Positions 51,210 to 58,666 of a stretch of 64,000 nucleotides of DNA are shown here, in pieces. The notes beneath the pieces were generated by a model, which made no database searches, was not told the origin of the DNA, and was given only the letters and a program-made list of their open reading frames with translations. Origin of the DNA: Jeotgalicoccus saudimassiliensis (GTDB taxonomy: Bacteria > Bacillota > Bacilli > Staphylococcales > Salinicoccaceae); contig NZ_CCSE01000001.1 in NCBI RefSeq assembly GCF_000756715.1, forward strand, positions 682,001 through 746,000, given 5' to 3'. Within the stretch, counting starts at the first letter, position 1. Each line of letters opens with the position of its first letter. A program made the position numbers and the translations under genes.

Positions 51210-51686
51210 ATGGAAAATAAAAAAGAATACCCAATGACACAAGCTGGTTATGATCAGCTTCATGTAGATTTAGAAGAATTGAAAACGGTTAAACGCCCGG
51301 AAGTAGTAGAAAAAATTAAAGTTGCACGCAGCTTTGGAGACCTTTCGGAGAACTCGGAGTACGATGCAGCAAAAGACGAGCAGGGCTTCGTCGAAAAGGA
51401 AATTACAAAAATTGAAGAAATGATCAGACACGCTGTAATTATCGAAGATACCGGTGACAACAACACTGTCTCACTTGGCAAGACGGTTACTTTTAAAGAA
51501 ATTCCGGACGGCGACGAAGAGTCGTATCAGATTGTCGGAAGTGCGGAAGCTGATCCGTTTGAAGGGAAAATTTCAAACGAATCTCCGATGGCACAGTCAC
51601 TTCTCGGTGCAAAGCTTAATGACGAAGTAAAAGTTGCTTTACCAAACGGCAGCGACATGAAAGTTAAGATTGTTAAAATTGACTAA
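51210..51686 (+). CDS. greA: Transcription elongation factor GreA
   Basis: Rescues backtracked RNA polymerase by stimulating transcript cleavage, 158 aa. Residues 12-75 form the N-terminal coiled coil with the acidic tip ([15 protein letters not shown]). The C-terminal FKBP-like domain carries [23 protein letters not shown] ribosome site. Overlaps mtnN by 8 bp. Confidence 0.97.
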   Translation: MENKKEYPMTQAGYDQLHVDLEELKTVKRPEVVEKIKVARSFGDLSENSEYDAAKDEQGFVEKEITKIEEMIRHAVIIEDTGDNNTVSLGKTVTFKEIPDGDEESYQIVGSAEADPFEGKISNESPMAQSLLGAKLNDEVKVALPNGSDMKVKIVKID

Positions 51687-52380
51687 TTATACAATCGGCA
51701 TCATCGGTGCCATGGAACCGGAAGTTGAAATATTAAAAAATGCAATGGTCATTGAAAAAGAAGTACCTGTTGCGCATACGACTGCATATGCAGGGACTTT
51801 GAACGGACAAAACATTGTGCTTGTACAGTCCGGTATCGGGAAAGTAAATGCGAGTATCATTACTGCTCTGATTCTTGAGCGTTTTGATATCGACTATATT
51901 ATTAATACCGGTGTTGCAGGGGCAATGGGGGAAAACCTCATGGTTACGGATATGGTTGTGTCAACTGCCGTTGCACACCACGACGTGGATGCGACAAACT
52001 TCGGTTACAGCTACGGACAGGTTCCGGGAATGCCGGAAGTTTATACCGGCGATGACAAGTTAATTAAAAGTGCTTTAACGGCACTGTCATTAAACGACGA
52101 AATTAACGGCAGCAGCGGTCTTGTTGTAAGCGGTGATTCATTTATCGACAGCGATGAAGAAAAGAATCATATTTACGGTAATTTCCCCGATGCGATGTGC
52201 GTAGACATGGAATCTTCAAGTATTGCACAAACATGCTGGCAGTTTAACACGCCATTTGTGATTATCCGCTCGATGAGTGATTCTGCAAATGATGCAGCTG
52301 ATATGAATTATGAAGAATTTCTTGCGAAAGCTTGCGTACACTCGTCCGAAGTTGTAAAATCAGTATTAAGAGAACTGTGA
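51679..52380 (+). CDS. mtnN: 5'-methylthioadenosine/S-adenosylhomocysteine nucleosidase
   Basis: Hydrolyses MTA and SAH in methionine/SAM recycling and feeds the LuxS pathway. Core motifs are [12 protein letters not shown] at the start, [26 protein letters not shown] and [10 protein letters not shown] with the catalytic Asp in MSDSAND. About 233 aa. The start is uncertain: TTG 51679 gives an 8-bp overlap with greA (TTGACTAA), parallel to metN/metI, while an in-frame TTG at 51670 is also possible. No clear ribosome site precedes either. Confidence 0.9.
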   Translation: MTNYTIGIIGAMEPEVEILKNAMVIEKEVPVAHTTAYAGTLNGQNIVLVQSGIGKVNASIITALILERFDIDYIINTGVAGAMGENLMVTDMVVSTAVAHHDVDATNFGYSYGQVPGMPEVYTGDDKLIKSALTALSLNDEINGSSGLVVSGDSFIDSDEEKNHIYGNFPDAMCVDMESSSIAQTCWQFNTPFVIIRSMSDSANDAADMNYEEFLAKACVHSSEVVKSVLREL

Positions 52381-52393
52381 TGTGGAGGTTACT

Positions 52394-52492
52394 ATGTTAT
52401 TTTTAATGATCCTTTCAATTGTAATAACGGTTATTATCGGTTTCGTTGTATTTACTGAAACTGACACAGAAGATCCTGAAATAATCGAGTAA
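52394..52492 (+). CDS. 32-aa single-pass membrane peptide
   Basis: Short reading frame from ATG 52394 to TAA 52490-52492. A strong TGGAGGT ribosome site lies at 52382-52388, and a strong terminator follows 8 bp after the stop. The first 22 residues are hydrophobic (MLFLMILSIVITVIIGFVVF), the last ten acidic (ETDTEDPEIIE). Good initiation signals, a membrane-helix-plus-acidic-tail pattern and operon position after mtnN argue that it is real. I do not recognise a family. Confidence 0.68.
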   Translation: MLFLMILSIVITVIIGFVVFTETDTEDPEIIE

Positions 52493-52499
52493 GCGAAGC

Positions 52500-52528
52500 G
52501 CACCTTAATTTTTTAAGGTGCTTTTTTT
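52500..52528 (+). terminator. Terminator after greA-mtnN and the small membrane peptide
   Basis: GCACCTTAA / TTAAGGTGC, 9-bp perfect stem, TTTT loop, seven T residues. Confidence 0.92.
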
Positions 52529-52562
52529 GTGTTAATATGAATTTAATTTCCGAGGAGATTTT

Positions 52563-53087
52563 ATGAAAATTATAGAAGATAAGTTTCTGCCAAGCCACTT
52601 TGTTACCCGTTATGAGGATATTACGCCCGAATTTTTAAAAGCGCATAATATTAAAGCAGTCATGACGGATCTCGATAATACGCTCGTAGCATTCGATGAA
52701 CCGGATGCGAATGACAATGTGCTGAAGTGGATTAAAACACTGGAAGAATCGAATATTAAACTGCTTATTTTGTCTAACGGCAATCACAAACGCGTGGCAG
52801 GCTTTGCGGAGCCGCATGGTATTGATTATATTTCATCTGCCAAAAAACCGATGCTTGCGAATTTTCACCGCGGCTTAAAACTGCTCGGTACCAAAAAAGC
52901 GAATACTGTTATGGTGGGCGATCAGCTGATGACGGATATATTTGGTGCGAACCGCGCAAAAATTAACAGCATTCTGGTTGTACCCGTAAAAGAGAAAGAC
53001 GGCTGGGCGACCTACTTAAACCGCAGAATAGAACGTGTTATAATGAAGTACTTTAAAAAGAAAAACATGATTACATGGGAGGAATAA
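52563..53087 (+). CDS. yqeG: YqeG-family HAD phosphatase
   Basis: Haloacid-dehalogenase-type phosphatase of subfamily IIIA, 174 aa. Motif I is MTDLDNTLVAF (nucleophile Asp), motif II LILSNGN and motif III MVGDQLMTDIFGANRA. Related to phosphatidylglycerophosphate phosphatases; substrate not proven for Firmicutes. First gene of a tightly packed operon running to yqeM. Confidence 0.9.
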   Translation: MKIIEDKFLPSHFVTRYEDITPEFLKAHNIKAVMTDLDNTLVAFDEPDANDNVLKWIKTLEESNIKLLILSNGNHKRVAGFAEPHGIDYISSAKKPMLANFHRGLKLLGTKKANTVMVGDQLMTDIFGANRAKINSILVVPVKEKDGWATYLNRRIERVIMKYFKKKNMITWEE

Positions 53088-53088
53088 T

Positions 53089-54195
53089 GTGACTGATATA
53101 AAATGTGTCGGATGCGGAAGCATTTTACAGACAGAAAACAAAAATGAAGAGGGATACATTCCATCAAGCGGGCTTCATAAGGAAGAACCAATCTGCCAGC
53201 GCTGCTACCGTTTAAGACATTATAACGAAGTGCAGGAGCTGGACGTGGACTCGGGAGATTTTTTAACGATGCTGAACTCGCTGTACGAAACAGACAGCCT
53301 GATTGTTAAAGTGATTGATGTCTTCGACTTTGAAGGGAGTATTATTCCGTCGTTTAACCGTATAGTCGGTGACAAGAAGGTACTTGCAGTCGTTAACAAG
53401 ATAGATTTATTCCCGAAATCAACAAATACAAGCCGTCTCGTTGAACGTGCAAAGAAAATGCTGAAAGATGCAGGCATCACAGCAAATGATACAGTTGCAA
53501 TCAGTGCATTAAAAGGGCAGAACCTGGATACGCTGATGAAGAAAATCAGCGAGATGGCAAAAGGCAAGGATGTTTATATTGTCGGCACGACAAACGTCGG
53601 AAAATCGACACTGATCAACAAACTGCTGGAAGATAATACAGGCTTTAAAAATGTAATTACAACGAGTAATATTCCGGGGACAACACTCGGGATGATTGAT
53701 ATTCCGCTCGGAGACTCACAGACGTTGTATGACACTCCGGGAATTGTCGTTGAATCGCAAATTTCACATTATGTGAAAGTCAGCGATTTAAAATACGTTT
53801 CTCCGGCGAAGGAAATCAAGGCGAAAACCTTCCAGCTGAACAGCGGACAGACATTGTTTGTCGGCAACCTGGCACGCGTGGATTATACAGAAGGCGAAGC
53901 GAACAGTTTCTCAGTATACTGCAACCATCATCTGAATGTGCACCGTACGAAAACAGTCAATGCTTCCGAGTTTTACGATAAGCACTATAATGGACTTCTC
54001 GCACCGCCGGAACTTGAAGAAGCTTATTTAAGTACAAACTTCGACGTCCACGACTTTACACTCGAAAATGCCAGCGATATTTTAATCAGCGGACTGACAT
54101 TTGTGTCGGTGGCAAAATCGGCGAAAGTCAGCGTAACTGTTCCGAAAGGCGTTAATGTATCCGTACGTTCAACTATCTTTAAAGGAGTGCAGTAA
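53089..54195 (+). CDS. yqeH: Ribosome biogenesis GTPase YqeH
   Basis: Circularly permuted GTPase required for 30S assembly, 368 aa. The N-terminal zinc finger uses C6, C9, C36 and C39. The G motifs appear in permuted order: NKIDLFP (G4), then GTTNVGKSTL (G1) and DTPGIV (G3). The C-terminal domain resembles RNA-binding TRAP-like folds. GTG start one base after the yqeG stop, with GGAGGAATAAT ahead. Confidence 0.94.
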   Translation: MTDIKCVGCGSILQTENKNEEGYIPSSGLHKEEPICQRCYRLRHYNEVQELDVDSGDFLTMLNSLYETDSLIVKVIDVFDFEGSIIPSFNRIVGDKKVLAVVNKIDLFPKSTNTSRLVERAKKMLKDAGITANDTVAISALKGQNLDTLMKKISEMAKGKDVYIVGTTNVGKSTLINKLLEDNTGFKNVITTSNIPGTTLGMIDIPLGDSQTLYDTPGIVVESQISHYVKVSDLKYVSPAKEIKAKTFQLNSGQTLFVGNLARVDYTEGEANSFSVYCNHHLNVHRTKTVNASEFYDKHYNGLLAPPELEEAYLSTNFDVHDFTLENASDILISGLTFVSVAKSAKVSVTVPKGVNVSVRSTIFKGVQ

Positions 54196-54197
54196 AG

Positions 54198-54992
54198 ATG
54201 AATTATGCAGTAATCGGCTATCCGCTCAAACATACGCTGTCACCGGTGATTCACAATGCCAATTTTAACGCATTGGATATAGATGCGGACTACAGTGCAC
54301 TTGAAATTAAGCCGGAAGCGCTTAATGAAATTAAAACGTATGTGGAGGAGAAAAATCTGTCAGGCTTTAACGTTACAGTGCCGCACAAGGAAAATATTAT
54401 GCAGTATCTGGACGAAATCGCGCCGGCAGCTGAAAAAATCGGGGCTGTCAATACAGTACATGTAAAAAATGGCCGATATTACGGTTATAATACTGATATC
54501 ACCGGCTATATGAAGGCGTTTAATGAGGCTTTCGGAAGCGGAAAGCGCAGCATCCTGATTCTCGGTGCCGGCGGGGCGGCGAAAGCTGTACACCGGGCAC
54601 ATGCGGATAATGGAGACGATGTTACAATCCTTGCCAGAAGAGCCGAAAGTTTTGAATCATTTAAAACTGATGACTTTAAACATGTGCTAAATACCGAGTT
54701 TGAAGGCGGGACATACGATGCAGTAATTAATGCGACACCGCTCGGTCTGAATGGTGAAGACGTCTTTAAGATGATGAATCTTGACCCGTCGTTTATAACA
54801 GAAGACACTGCAGGTATGGATTTAATTTATAATCCGGCACACACGCCGTTTATGAGTTACTTTAAAAAGAATGCAAACGGACTTTCAATGCTTGTGAATC
54901 AGGCACTGGATGCGTTTGAAATATGGACTGCCAAAACAGGCAGAAATGATGCAGTGCAGCATGCACTGGAAGGATTAATGGAGGAAAAATAA
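54198..54992 (+). CDS. aroE: Shikimate dehydrogenase
   Basis: NADPH-dependent reduction of 3-dehydroshikimate in the aromatic pathway, 264 aa. Substrate residues are seen in HTLSPVIHN and NVTVPHKENI (catalytic K64) with NTDITGY. The nucleotide motif is ILGAGGAAKAV. AAAGGAGTG ribosome site in the yqeH end. Its TAA overlaps the yhbY ATG by one base. Confidence 0.95.
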   Translation: MNYAVIGYPLKHTLSPVIHNANFNALDIDADYSALEIKPEALNEIKTYVEEKNLSGFNVTVPHKENIMQYLDEIAPAAEKIGAVNTVHVKNGRYYGYNTDITGYMKAFNEAFGSGKRSILILGAGGAAKAVHRAHADNGDDVTILARRAESFESFKTDDFKHVLNTEFEGGTYDAVINATPLGLNGEDVFKMMNLDPSFITEDTAGMDLIYNPAHTPFMSYFKKNANGLSMLVNQALDAFEIWTAKTGRNDAVQHALEGLMEEK

Positions 54993-55285
54993 TGACATTA
55001 ACAGGTAAACAGAAACGCTACTTGCGCTCACTGGCTCATCATGAAAAGCCGTTGTTCCAGGTAGGTAAAAACGGTGTGACAGAAAACTTTGTCGAACAGT
55101 TTGATGATGTTCTTGAAAAACGCGAACTTGTAAAAGTTTCAGTACTGCAGAACTGTATGGAAGATAAAGACTCAATCGTTGAAGCACTTGTTGCGGGAAC
55201 AGGTTCTGAGCTTGTACAGGTAATGGGCAGCACGATTGTACTTTACAGAGAATCGAAGGATAACAAAGAAATAAAACTGCCATGA
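54992..55285 (+). CDS. yhbY: YhbY/CRM-domain ribosome-associated RNA-binding protein
   Basis: Single CRS1-YhbY domain of 97 aa that associates with pre-50S particles. The GKNGVTENFVEQ loop (a GxxG-type RNA contact) and the LTGKQKRYLRSLAHH start are typical. It overlaps aroE by one base and nadD by four (ATGA). Confidence 0.93.
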   Translation: MTLTGKQKRYLRSLAHHEKPLFQVGKNGVTENFVEQFDDVLEKRELVKVSVLQNCMEDKDSIVEALVAGTGSELVQVMGSTIVLYRESKDNKEIKLP

Positions 55286-55845
55286 AAATAGGTGTATTCG
55301 GCGGAACGTTTGATCCGGTACATAATGGTCATATTAATGCTTTTGCAGAAACTTATATCGGTCTTGAACTCGATAAGGTCATTATTGTGCCGACTTTCAT
55401 TTCGCCGTTTAAAAAAAAGACAGGTTCGACTGACAGACATCGTTTAAATATGTTAAAACGCGCGGTTAAAAATTACGATTTTGCAGAAATAGATACTTTT
55501 GAACTCGACCAGCAAACAGTAACGTATACTTTTGACACTTTGAAGTATTTGAAAGAGAAATACCCGGACGATGAATTGTATTTTATTATCGGTACAGATC
55601 ACTTTATTACATTTGATAAATGGGCGAATGCAGATAAGCTGCATGATCTTGCCAAATTTGTCGTGCTGGACAGAAATGATGAGCTGTATAACGTGAAAGC
55701 ACCGTTTATTAAACTTAATACGAATATCGTTGAAGTTTCATCGACGCTTATAAGGGAGCGGCTGAAAACAAATACGGAAGTCAGACACTTAATGCATGAA
55801 GAGGTGTACGGATACATTAAGGAGCAGCGATTATATGAAACGTAA
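55282..55845 (+). CDS. nadD: Nicotinate-nucleotide adenylyltransferase
   Basis: NAD synthesis: nicotinate mononucleotide plus ATP gives deamido-NAD. 187 aa. Nucleotidyltransferase motifs GGTFDPVHNGH (7-17) and the C-terminal VSSTLIRERL are both present, with IGTDHFITFDKW in between. Overlaps yhbY by 4 bp and yqeK by 11 bp. Confidence 0.95.
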   Translation: MKIGVFGGTFDPVHNGHINAFAETYIGLELDKVIIVPTFISPFKKKTGSTDRHRLNMLKRAVKNYDFAEIDTFELDQQTVTYTFDTLKYLKEKYPDDELYFIIGTDHFITFDKWANADKLHDLAKFVVLDRNDELYNVKAPFIKLNTNIVEVSSTLIRERLKTNTEVRHLMHEEVYGYIKEQRLYET

Positions 55846-56404
55846 AGAAGCATTGAAAGTTGCAGCAGATAAACTGCCGAAAAAAAGATTTAAGCATTGT
55901 GAACGCGTAGCTGAAACAGCGGTACAAATGTCGGAAATATTTAAAGCGGACAAAGACAGATGTTTTCTCGCAGGTATACTGCACGATTATTCGAAATACG
56001 ATGACTTAAGCAAAATGTATCAGACAGTAACGGCTGAACAGCTCGATCCTGAACTGCTTGAGTATAAGTCGGAAGTGCTTCACGGACCGGTTGCAGCGGT
56101 AAAAATTAAAAATAAGTTTAACATTATAGATGAAGAAATTTTAAATGCAGTGGCACACCATACATCAGGTGCAAAACAGATGGGTCTCATCGAAAAAATT
56201 ATTTACGTTGCAGATTACATTGAGCCGAAACGTACACAGCCCGGTGTGGACCAAATCCGTGATATTGTATTTAAAGAAAAAAATCTGGACTTAGCGGTGT
56301 ATACAATTACAAAAGCGAACGTAAAACATCTGCTGAATAAAGATCAGACGATTTACCATAAAACGATAGAATGTCTCAATTATTATAATATGGCCAGGGA
56401 GTGA
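55835..56404 (+). CDS. yqeK: HD-domain hydrolase YqeK (Ap4A hydrolase-type)
   Basis: HD-superfamily phosphohydrolase of 189 aa. Members cleave diadenosine tetraphosphate symmetrically. Metal ligands are seen in KHCERVAETA, LAGILHDYSKY and VAHHTSG, with VADYIEPKRTQPGVDQIR following. ATG 55835 (MKRKEALKV) lies after AAGGAGCAG, overlapping the nadD end. Longer in-frame starts would run deep into nadD. Confidence 0.92.
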   Translation: MKRKEALKVAADKLPKKRFKHCERVAETAVQMSEIFKADKDRCFLAGILHDYSKYDDLSKMYQTVTAEQLDPELLEYKSEVLHGPVAAVKIKNKFNIIDEEILNAVAHHTSGAKQMGLIEKIIYVADYIEPKRTQPGVDQIRDIVFKEKNLDLAVYTITKANVKHLLNKDQTIYHKTIECLNYYNMARE

Positions 56405-56408
56405 CGGA

Positions 56409-56747
56409 ATGCAGAGTAAAGAAGTATTGGAATTAATGGTGGAAGCATGCGACGATAAGCGCGCTGCAGATATAAAAGTATATGATGTGAAAGAAACGAG
56501 TCCGGTAACGGATTATTTCGTAATATGTCACGGTAACTCGGAGCGTCAGGCTCAGGCAATCAGTGACGAAGTCAGAGAAGTTGCACATAAAAACGGTCTT
56601 GATATAAGTATCGAAGGACAAAAACAGGGAAAATGGATTCTTTGTGATGTCGGCGATGTTATCGTTCATATTTTCCAGAAAACAGAACGCGAATATTATA
56701 ACCTTGAGCGTTTATTCAAAGATGCCGGTGATACTATTGGAGGCTAG
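56409..56747 (+). CDS. rsfS: Ribosomal silencing factor RsfS
   Basis: Binds uL14 on the 50S subunit and blocks subunit joining when nutrients are scarce. 112 aa, full length. Core motif ADIKVYDVKETSPVTDYFVI and the conserved IEGQKQGKWILCDVGDVIVHIF region. 4 bp after yqeK. Its end overlaps the methyltransferase start. Confidence 0.95.
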   Translation: MQSKEVLELMVEACDDKRAADIKVYDVKETSPVTDYFVICHGNSERQAQAISDEVREVAHKNGLDISIEGQKQGKWILCDVGDVIVHIFQKTEREYYNLERLFKDAGDTIGG

Positions 56748-57459
56748 CGAATACAAAACATTCGCCAAAGTGTACGATATATTAAATTATGATATGCCGT
56801 ATAATTTGTGGCTCGATATTATTAACGAAGTGAAAGGGAATGCACAGTCGGTACTCGATATCGGTGCAGGTACCGGAGAAATTTTAAAATCACTTAAAGT
56901 TAAAAGAAAACTCGGCATCGACAATTCACAGGAAATGGTGAATATTGCACATGTAAATGATCCGGACAGCGAATATCGCGTACATGATATGGTGACGATG
57001 GATCTTAATGAATCATTTGAGCTGATTACTGCGACTGCGGACGTTTTAAACTACGCTCCGTCTGAAGAAGCATTTACTGCAGTATTAAAAAACGTTTATA
57101 ATCATCTCGCAGAGGGCGGGGTATTTGTCTTTGATGTGCACACTGAACATAAAATGCAGAATGACTTTAATTTTGAATTGTATTCAGACAGTACAGAGGA
57201 TATTTTCTATACATGGCAGACGATTCCCGGTGAACAAGAACTGAGCGTCTGGCATGAAATGACATTTTTCATTCGAAACAGTGCAAATCTGTATGAAAAA
57301 CACGAAGAAACTCATTATCAACAGACGTATAAACACAGTGAAATTTTAAAAATAGCAAATGACACCGGGTTTATTATCGATAAATCATTCAGCGACTTTG
57401 ATATTAATAATGTTATTACTGAAGTGGCTGAAAGAAACTTTTATGTACTGAAGAAATAA
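56737..57459 (+). CDS. yqeM: Class I SAM-dependent methyltransferase YqeM
   Basis: Methyltransferase of about 240 aa with motif I VLDIGAGTGEILKSL and motif II-like LITATADVLNYAP. Last gene of the yqeG operon. Substrate unknown. The start is uncertain: TTG 56737 (MEASEYKTFAKVYD) fits family N-termini and overlaps rsfS by 11 bp, while an in-frame ATG at 56722 would add five residues. No terminator is clear after it. Confidence 0.85.
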   Translation: MEASEYKTFAKVYDILNYDMPYNLWLDIINEVKGNAQSVLDIGAGTGEILKSLKVKRKLGIDNSQEMVNIAHVNDPDSEYRVHDMVTMDLNESFELITATADVLNYAPSEEAFTAVLKNVYNHLAEGGVFVFDVHTEHKMQNDFNFELYSDSTEDIFYTWQTIPGEQELSVWHEMTFFIRNSANLYEKHEETHYQQTYKHSEILKIANDTGFIIDKSFSDFDINNVITEVAERNFYVLKK

Positions 57460-57507
57460 ATTTTAACGTTTTGCAGGTTTATAAATTAACTTGTACGAAA
57501 AAAAAAT

Positions 57508-57520
57508 AAAACGCCGTTTT
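57508..57520 (+). promoter_or_regulatory. ComK-type AT-box upstream of comEA
   Basis: AAAA-CGCCG-TTTT at 57508-57520, an exact AAAA-N5-TTTT box as bound by the competence regulator ComK. It is 46 bp upstream of the comEA start and just before a TATATA/TATAGT -10-like stretch (57525-57534). The second box usually paired with it at fixed spacing is not obvious. Confidence 0.5.
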
Positions 57521-57565
57521 TCCCTATATATAGTATGAGAGGTATTTTTTACGGGGAGGAACAGG

Positions 57566-58195
57566 ATGGATATTAAATCATTTTTTGAACAGTACAGGTT
57601 TTATGTCATAGGTGCATGTGTAATACTTGCGGTAATCATTTATTTTTCAGTGACAGCTTTGAATACACCGGCTGACAGTTTAAGTTTGGATGAAAACGTT
57701 ACAGAAGCGGCTTTAACGGAAACAGAAGCAGCAGCTGAAACACCGCCCGTAACGACAGTGTTTGTGGAAGTGAAAGGTGCCGTTGAATCACCCGGCGTCT
57801 ACGAACTGCCTGCAGATGCGAGAGTGACAAACCTGCTGGACATTGCGGTGATCACTGAAAATGCGGATCTTATGACAGTGAATCAGTCGGCGAAACTTGC
57901 CGATGAAATGGTGATTTATATTCCGTATGCCGGTGAAATTGATAAGGCAGCTGGAATTGATACAATAGCGCCCGCAGGCTCATCGGAAGATTCTTCCGGT
58001 GATCTTGTGAATATAAACACAGCCGGTATGACTGAACTGACCACGTTAAATGGTATCGGAGAGAAGAAAGCACAGGCAATTTTAACTTACCGCGAGGAGC
58101 AGGGATTATTCAAAACACCCGAAGAGATTAAAAATATACCCGGCATCGGTGACAAAACATTTGAAAACCTGAAGCCGTACATCACAACAGACTGA
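57566..58195 (+). CDS. comEA: Competence protein ComEA
   Basis: Membrane-anchored DNA receptor for transformation, 209 aa. One N-terminal transmembrane helix (about 12-30). A Thr/Glu/Ala-rich linker follows, then an SLBB-type domain (TTVFVEVKGAVESPGVYEL). The C-terminal tandem helix-hairpin-helix DNA-binding unit is LVNINTAGMTELTTLNGIG and FKTPEEIKNIPGIGDK. GGGGAGG ribosome site. First gene of comEA-comEB-comEC. Confidence 0.94.
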   Translation: MDIKSFFEQYRFYVIGACVILAVIIYFSVTALNTPADSLSLDENVTEAALTETEAAAETPPVTTVFVEVKGAVESPGVYELPADARVTNLLDIAVITENADLMTVNQSAKLADEMVIYIPYAGEIDKAAGIDTIAPAGSSEDSSGDLVNINTAGMTELTTLNGIGEKKAQAILTYREEQGLFKTPEEIKNIPGIGDKTFENLKPYITTD

Positions 58196-58204
58196 GGTGG
58201 CATT

Positions 58205-58666
58205 ATGCGGATTAACTGGCATGAATATTTTATGGCACAGGCAATGCTGCTGTCGCTCCGTTCAACATGTGAACGATTGAGCGTCGGTGCGACAATCGTA
58301 AAAGACAACCGGATAATTGCAGGCGGATATAACGGCTCCGTATCCGGGGAAGTCCACTGTGTGGACGAAGGATGCTACGTCGAGGACGGTCACTGCATCA
58401 GAACTATACACGCCGAGATTAACGGACTGCTTCAATGTTCGAAATTTGGTGTGTCGACAGAAGGTGCATCGGTGTATGTCACTCATTTTCCCTGCATAAA
58501 TTGTACTAAATCACTGATTCAGGCAGGCATTAAAAATGTATATTACCGTGCTGACTATAAAAACCATCCGTACGCAATAGAACTGTTAAATAAAAATAAT
58601 GTGAATTATGAGCTGATCGAGCTCGATAATAAAAAAGTGAACATGTATTTTGAGTCAATCGAATGA
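58205..58666 (+). CDS. comEB: ComE operon protein 2 / dCMP deaminase-like
   Basis: Zinc-dependent cytidine/deoxycytidylate deaminase-family protein, 153 aa. Zinc and catalytic residues are in TIHAEINGLL (His, Glu) and FPCINCTKSL (two Cys). In B. subtilis the gene is not essential for DNA uptake. A dCMP deaminase role in dUMP supply is inferred from family. Overlaps comEC by 4 bp (ATGA). Confidence 0.92.
   Translation: MRINWHEYFMAQAMLLSLRSTCERLSVGATIVKDNRIIAGGYNGSVSGEVHCVDEGCYVEDGHCIRTIHAEINGLLQCSKFGVSTEGASVYVTHFPCINCTKSLIQAGIKNVYYRADYKNHPYAIELLNKNNVNYELIELDNKKVNMYFESIE

Noticed and set aside
57508-57521. AAAACGCCGTTTTT as terminator of yqeM
   Set aside because: Only four bp can form with a five-base loop, too weak for an intrinsic terminator. 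The exact AAAA-N5-TTTT spacing fits a ComK AT-box better.
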